Assembly: GCF_011759365.1 (NCBI RefSeq)
Contig: NZ_JAARLZ010000008.1
Span: forward strand, 1-64,000
DNA from: Luteibacter anthropi
GTDB taxonomy: Bacteria; Pseudomonadota; Gammaproteobacteria; Xanthomonadales; Rhodanobacteraceae
DNA length: 64,000 nucleotides
Reading direction: 5' to 3'
The notes below the pieces were generated by a model. It did not search any database. It had not been told where the DNA came from and saw only the letters and a program-made list of their open reading frames with translations. How positions within the stretch are numbered: position 1 is the first letter of the stretch; every line of letters starts with the position of its first letter. A program made the translations under genes and the position numbers. Shown in pieces: positions 61,303 through 64,000 of the stretch.

Positions 61303-64000
61303 ATGAGTACCTCTACAACCCCCTCCCGCCCCGTATCCCCCCCTCCGCGCCTGAAAGAGCTGCGCGACGCGTTGTCGCAGGTGTCCAGCCGCGACGTCGG
61401 CCGCCTGCTGGGGCGCTGGCGTGGCCTGTCGCGCAAGCCCGATCCGGCGAAACTCGATGCACTGGCCCGCGACATCGCCGCTTCCGCCGCAAAGCGGGCG
61501 GCCCGCGTGGCCGCCAAGCCCGTCATCAACGTGGATGCCTCGCTGCCCATCGCGGCCCGGGCCGACGACATCGTGAAGCTCATCCGTGACAACCAGGTGG
61601 TGGTGATCGCGGGCGAGACCGGCTCGGGTAAGACTACCCAGCTGCCGAAGCTGTGCCTGGCCGCCGGCCGCGGCGAGGCCGGCCTCATCGGCTGTACCCA
61701 GCCTCGACGCCTGGCCGCCCGCTCGGTGGCTACCCGCGTGGCCGAGGAACTGGGCACGCCCATCGGCGACAAGGTAGGTTTCCAGGTGCGCTTCACCGAG
61801 AAGGTGTCCGAGCAGGCACTGGTGAAGTTCATGACCGACGGCATCCTGCTGGCGGAGACCCAGTCCGATCCCTGGCTGTCGGCCTACGACACCATCATCA
61901 TCGACGAGGCCCACGAGCGCAGCCTCAACATCGACTTCCTGCTGGGTTACCTCAAGCGGCTGGCCGAGCGGCGCCCGGACCTCAAGATCATCGTCACCTC
62001 GGCCACCATCGACACCGAGCGCTTCGCGGCGCACTTCGGCGATGCGCCCGTGATCGCGGTCGAGGGCCGTACGTATCCCGTGGAAGTGCGCTATCGCCCA
62101 CCGGGCGAGCGGGGCGAGGGCAACGTCGCCCAGCAGATCGCCGATGCGGTGGACGAGATCACCCGTGAAGACCCGCGCGGCGACGTGCTGGTCTTCCTGC
62201 CGGGCGAGCGCGAGATCCGCGACACCCACCTCCTGCTTTCGCGCAAGCAGTATCGCGAGACCGAGGTGCTGGCGCTGTATGCGCGGCTGTCGGCCAACGA
62301 GCAGGACCGCGTGTTCAAGCCGGGCACGAAGCGCCGCATCGTGCTTGCCACCAACGTCGCGGAAACCTCGCTGACGGTGCCGCGCATCCGCTACGTCGTC
62401 GATCCGGGCACGGCGCGCGTGAAGCGCTACAGCCAGCGCGGCCAGCTCGAACGTCTGCACATCGAGCCGGTATCGCAGGCTGCCGCCAACCAGCGCAAGG
62501 GCCGCTGCGGCCGCGTGGGGCCGGGCATCTGCTATCGCCTGTACGACGAAACGGAATTCAGCCTCCGTCCCGAGTACACCGATCCCGAACTGCTGCGCTC
62601 GTCGCTGGCCAACGTCATCCTGCGCATGCTGGCGCTGGATCTGGGCGAGGTGGACGACTTCCCCTTCCTTGAAGCGCCCGATCCGCGCGTCGTGGCCGAC
62701 GGCTACCGCCGCCTGGCCGAGATCGGCGCCATCGACGACGATCGCCGCCTCACGGAAACCGGCCGCACGGTGGCGCGCCTGCCCATCGACGTGCAGCTGG
62801 CGCGCATGCTGGTGGAAGCCCGCAAGCTCGGCAGCCTGGCTGACCTGATGACCATCGTGGCCTTCCTCAGCATCCAGGACCCGCGCGAGCGGCCGCCGGA
62901 AGCACGCGGGCAGGCCGATGCGGCCCATGCGCAGTTCGCCGATCCGAAGTCCGACTTCGTGGGCGTGGTGAACCTGTGGAAGGCGTATCTGGCGGCGGCC
63001 GAAGACCTCACCTCATCGAAGCTGCGCGACTGGTGCTCGCGGAATTTCCTGAGCTTCATGCGCATGCGCGAATGGCGCGAACTGCACCGTCAGCTCGCGC
63101 TGGTCACCCGCGACTTGGGCTGGGACAAAGCGGAACCCGCTCCTGTAGGAGCGCGCCCTGCGCGCGACCGCCCAGGGCGAAATGGCGCCAGGGCAGCAAG
63201 CCCCAACCGCTCTGTTGGCGACGCCGCCGAGTCTCCGGTCGCGCGCGAGGCGCGCTCCTACAAGGGGGCGGAGGGTTTGGAGGGGGATGCCTTGTTCGAG
63301 GCCATTCACCGCAGCCTGCTGGCCGGGTTGCCCACGCAAGTGGGCCACAAGGACGACAAGGGCGTGTTCCGCGGTACGCGCGAGCGCCGATTCCAGGTGT
63401 TCCCGGGCTCCGCGCTGGCGAAAGCGCCGCCGGCGTGGGTTTTCGCCGCGCAGATCCTCGATATCGGCGGCAAGGTGTGGGCCATGATGTGCGCCCGTGT
63501 CGATCCCGCCTGGGTCGAATCACAGGCCGCCCATCTGGTACGTGCCACGGCGCGCGATCCGCACTGGTCGCGCAAGCGTGGCACGGTGGTGGCCTATGAG
63601 CAGGTGACCTTGTTCGGCCTCGTGCTGGTCGAGCGTCGCCCCGTGACCTTCCATCGCCAGGACCCGGCGCTGGCGCACGAGATCTTCGTTCGCGAGGCGC
63701 TGACCCGTGGCGAACTGGATAGCCGTGCCGATTTCGTGCGCGCCAATGTGCGCGTGCTGGAACAGGCTCATGACATCGAAGCCAAGCAGCGCCGTGCCGG
63801 CCTGCTGCGTTCGGATGAGGCGCTGGCCGCGTTCTTCGACGGCAAGCTGCCTGAAAGCATCGCCGACACGCGTGCCCTCGATGCGTGGTACCGCAAGGCC
63901 GCACCGGGCGAACAGGCCGCACTGCGCTGGACGCTTGCCGACGTGATGGACAACGGCGCGGGCCTCGATCCCAAGGCGTTCCCGGCATCGCTGGACATCG
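61303..64000 (+). CDS. hrpA: ATP-dependent RNA helicase HrpA (3' end beyond window)
   Basis: The open frame continues to the end of the window, giving 899 codons of the usual 1,300 or so. It has the DEAH-helicase motifs GETGSGKTTQLPKL near residue 105, DEAHERSLN near 200, SATIDTERF near 230 and a C-terminal HA2/OB-type region. From codon about 614 to 655 (63,144-63,263) a complete REP doublet is translated in frame, giving PVGARPARDRPGR and then EARSYKGAEG. Family sequence resumes at ALFEAIHRSLLAGLPTQVGHKD. No ribosome site is evident, and a possible TATTAT lies only 11 bases before the ATG. Confidence 0.9.
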   Translation, partial: MSTSTTPSRPVSPPPRLKELRDALSQVSSRDVGRLLGRWRGLSRKPDPAKLDALARDIAASAAKRAARVAAKPVINVDASLPIAARADDIVKLIRDNQVVVIAGETGSGKTTQLPKLCLAAGRGEAGLIGCTQPRRLAARSVATRVAEELGTPIGDKVGFQVRFTEKVSEQALVKFMTDGILLAETQSDPWLSAYDTIIIDEAHERSLNIDFLLGYLKRLAERRPDLKIIVTSATIDTERFAAHFGDAPVIAVEGRTYPVEVRYRPPGERGEGNVAQQIADAVDEITREDPRGDVLVFLPGEREIRDTHLLLSRKQYRETEVLALYARLSANEQDRVFKPGTKRRIVLATNVAETSLTVPRIRYVVDPGTARVKRYSQRGQLERLHIEPVSQAAANQRKGRCGRVGPGICYRLYDETEFSLRPEYTDPELLRSSLANVILRMLALDLGEVDDFPFLEAPDPRVVADGYRRLAEIGAIDDDRRLTETGRTVARLPIDVQLARMLVEARKLGSLADLMTIVAFLSIQDPRERPPEARGQADAAHAQFADPKSDFVGVVNLWKAYLAAAEDLTSSKLRDWCSRNFLSFMRMREWRELHRQLALVTRDLGWDKAEPAPVGARPARDRPGRNGARAASPNRSVGDAAESPVAREARSYKGAEGLEGDALFEAIHRSLLAGLPTQVGHKDDKGVFRGTRERRFQVFPGSALAKAPPAWVFAAQILDIGGKVWAMMCARVDPAWVESQAAHLVRATARDPHWSRKRGTVVAYEQVTLFGLVLVERRPVTFHRQDPALAHEIFVREALTRGELDSRADFVRANVRVLEQAHDIEAKQRRAGLLRSDEALAAFFDGKLPESIADTRALDAWYRKAAPGEQAALRWTLADVMDNGAGLDPKAFPASLDI
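63144..63263. repeat. REP doublet inside the hrpA coding region
   Basis: The left arm GTAGGAGCGCGCCCTGCGCGCGACCG (shown by its ends) begins at 63,144 and the right arm ends near 63,262. It has no stop codon in the hrpA frame. It splits the helicase between its conserved core and C-terminal region. Confidence 0.92.

Noticed and set aside
61186-62928. Long minus-strand frame of about 580 codons
   Set aside because: It is antisense to hrpA and to the dps start, and its composition is typical of a shadow frame.

Overview
The window is about 64 kb of G+C-rich (roughly 65%) gammaproteobacterial chromosome. Gene order, the MotC/MotD and ParC/ParP chemotaxis genes, the sigma-54/FleQ and sigma-28/FliA promoters and the numerous 'GTAGGAGCGCGCC' palindromic repeats suggest the Lysobacterales (Xanthomonadales), probably a Rhodanobacteraceae such as Luteibacter or Dyella. 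The genus is an inference and was not tested by any search.

From 0.2 to 48.5 kb lies an almost complete polar-flagellum and chemotaxis locus. On the minus strand are a soluble chemoreceptor, flgA, flgM, flgN and an EAL/HDOD gene. On the plus strand follow cheV, flgBCDEFGHIJKL, fliC, fliD, fliS, fliT-like, a PilZ-like gene, fleQ, fliEFGHIJK, fliLM, (a minus-strand 2OG-Fe(II) oxygenase), fliNOPQR, flhB, flhA, flhF, flhG, fliA, cheYZA, motCD, parC, parP, cheW and a DUF2802 gene. Most junctions are ATGA/GTGA/TGATG overlaps, implying long translationally coupled operons. I read six sigma-54-type promoters (before flgB, the chemoreceptor-flgA operon, fleQ, fliE, fliL and fliN) and three sigma-28 promoters (before flgM, cheV and fliC). 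This fits the usual cascade: FleQ with sigma-54 builds basal body and hook; FlgM export frees FliA for flagellin and late chemotaxis genes.

From 48.6 to 51.9 kb is an accessory stretch. It holds a pair of small membrane proteins that look like paralogues, a tandem duplication of a palindromic repeat, a structured leader with a 22-codon ORF, two overlapping small genes of unknown function and a G+C-rich, hairpin-rich block with no credible gene. This is the least explained part of the window.

From 51.9 to 64 kb are envelope and housekeeping genes: tamB and tamA (outer-membrane assembly), a GH17-GT2 beta-glucan synthase (NdvB-like), dps and a 3'-truncated hrpA. The hrpA reading frame runs through a complete palindromic repeat doublet, which is translated in frame.

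No tRNA, rRNA, CRISPR array, insertion sequence or integrase was seen. cheR and cheB are not in the window.
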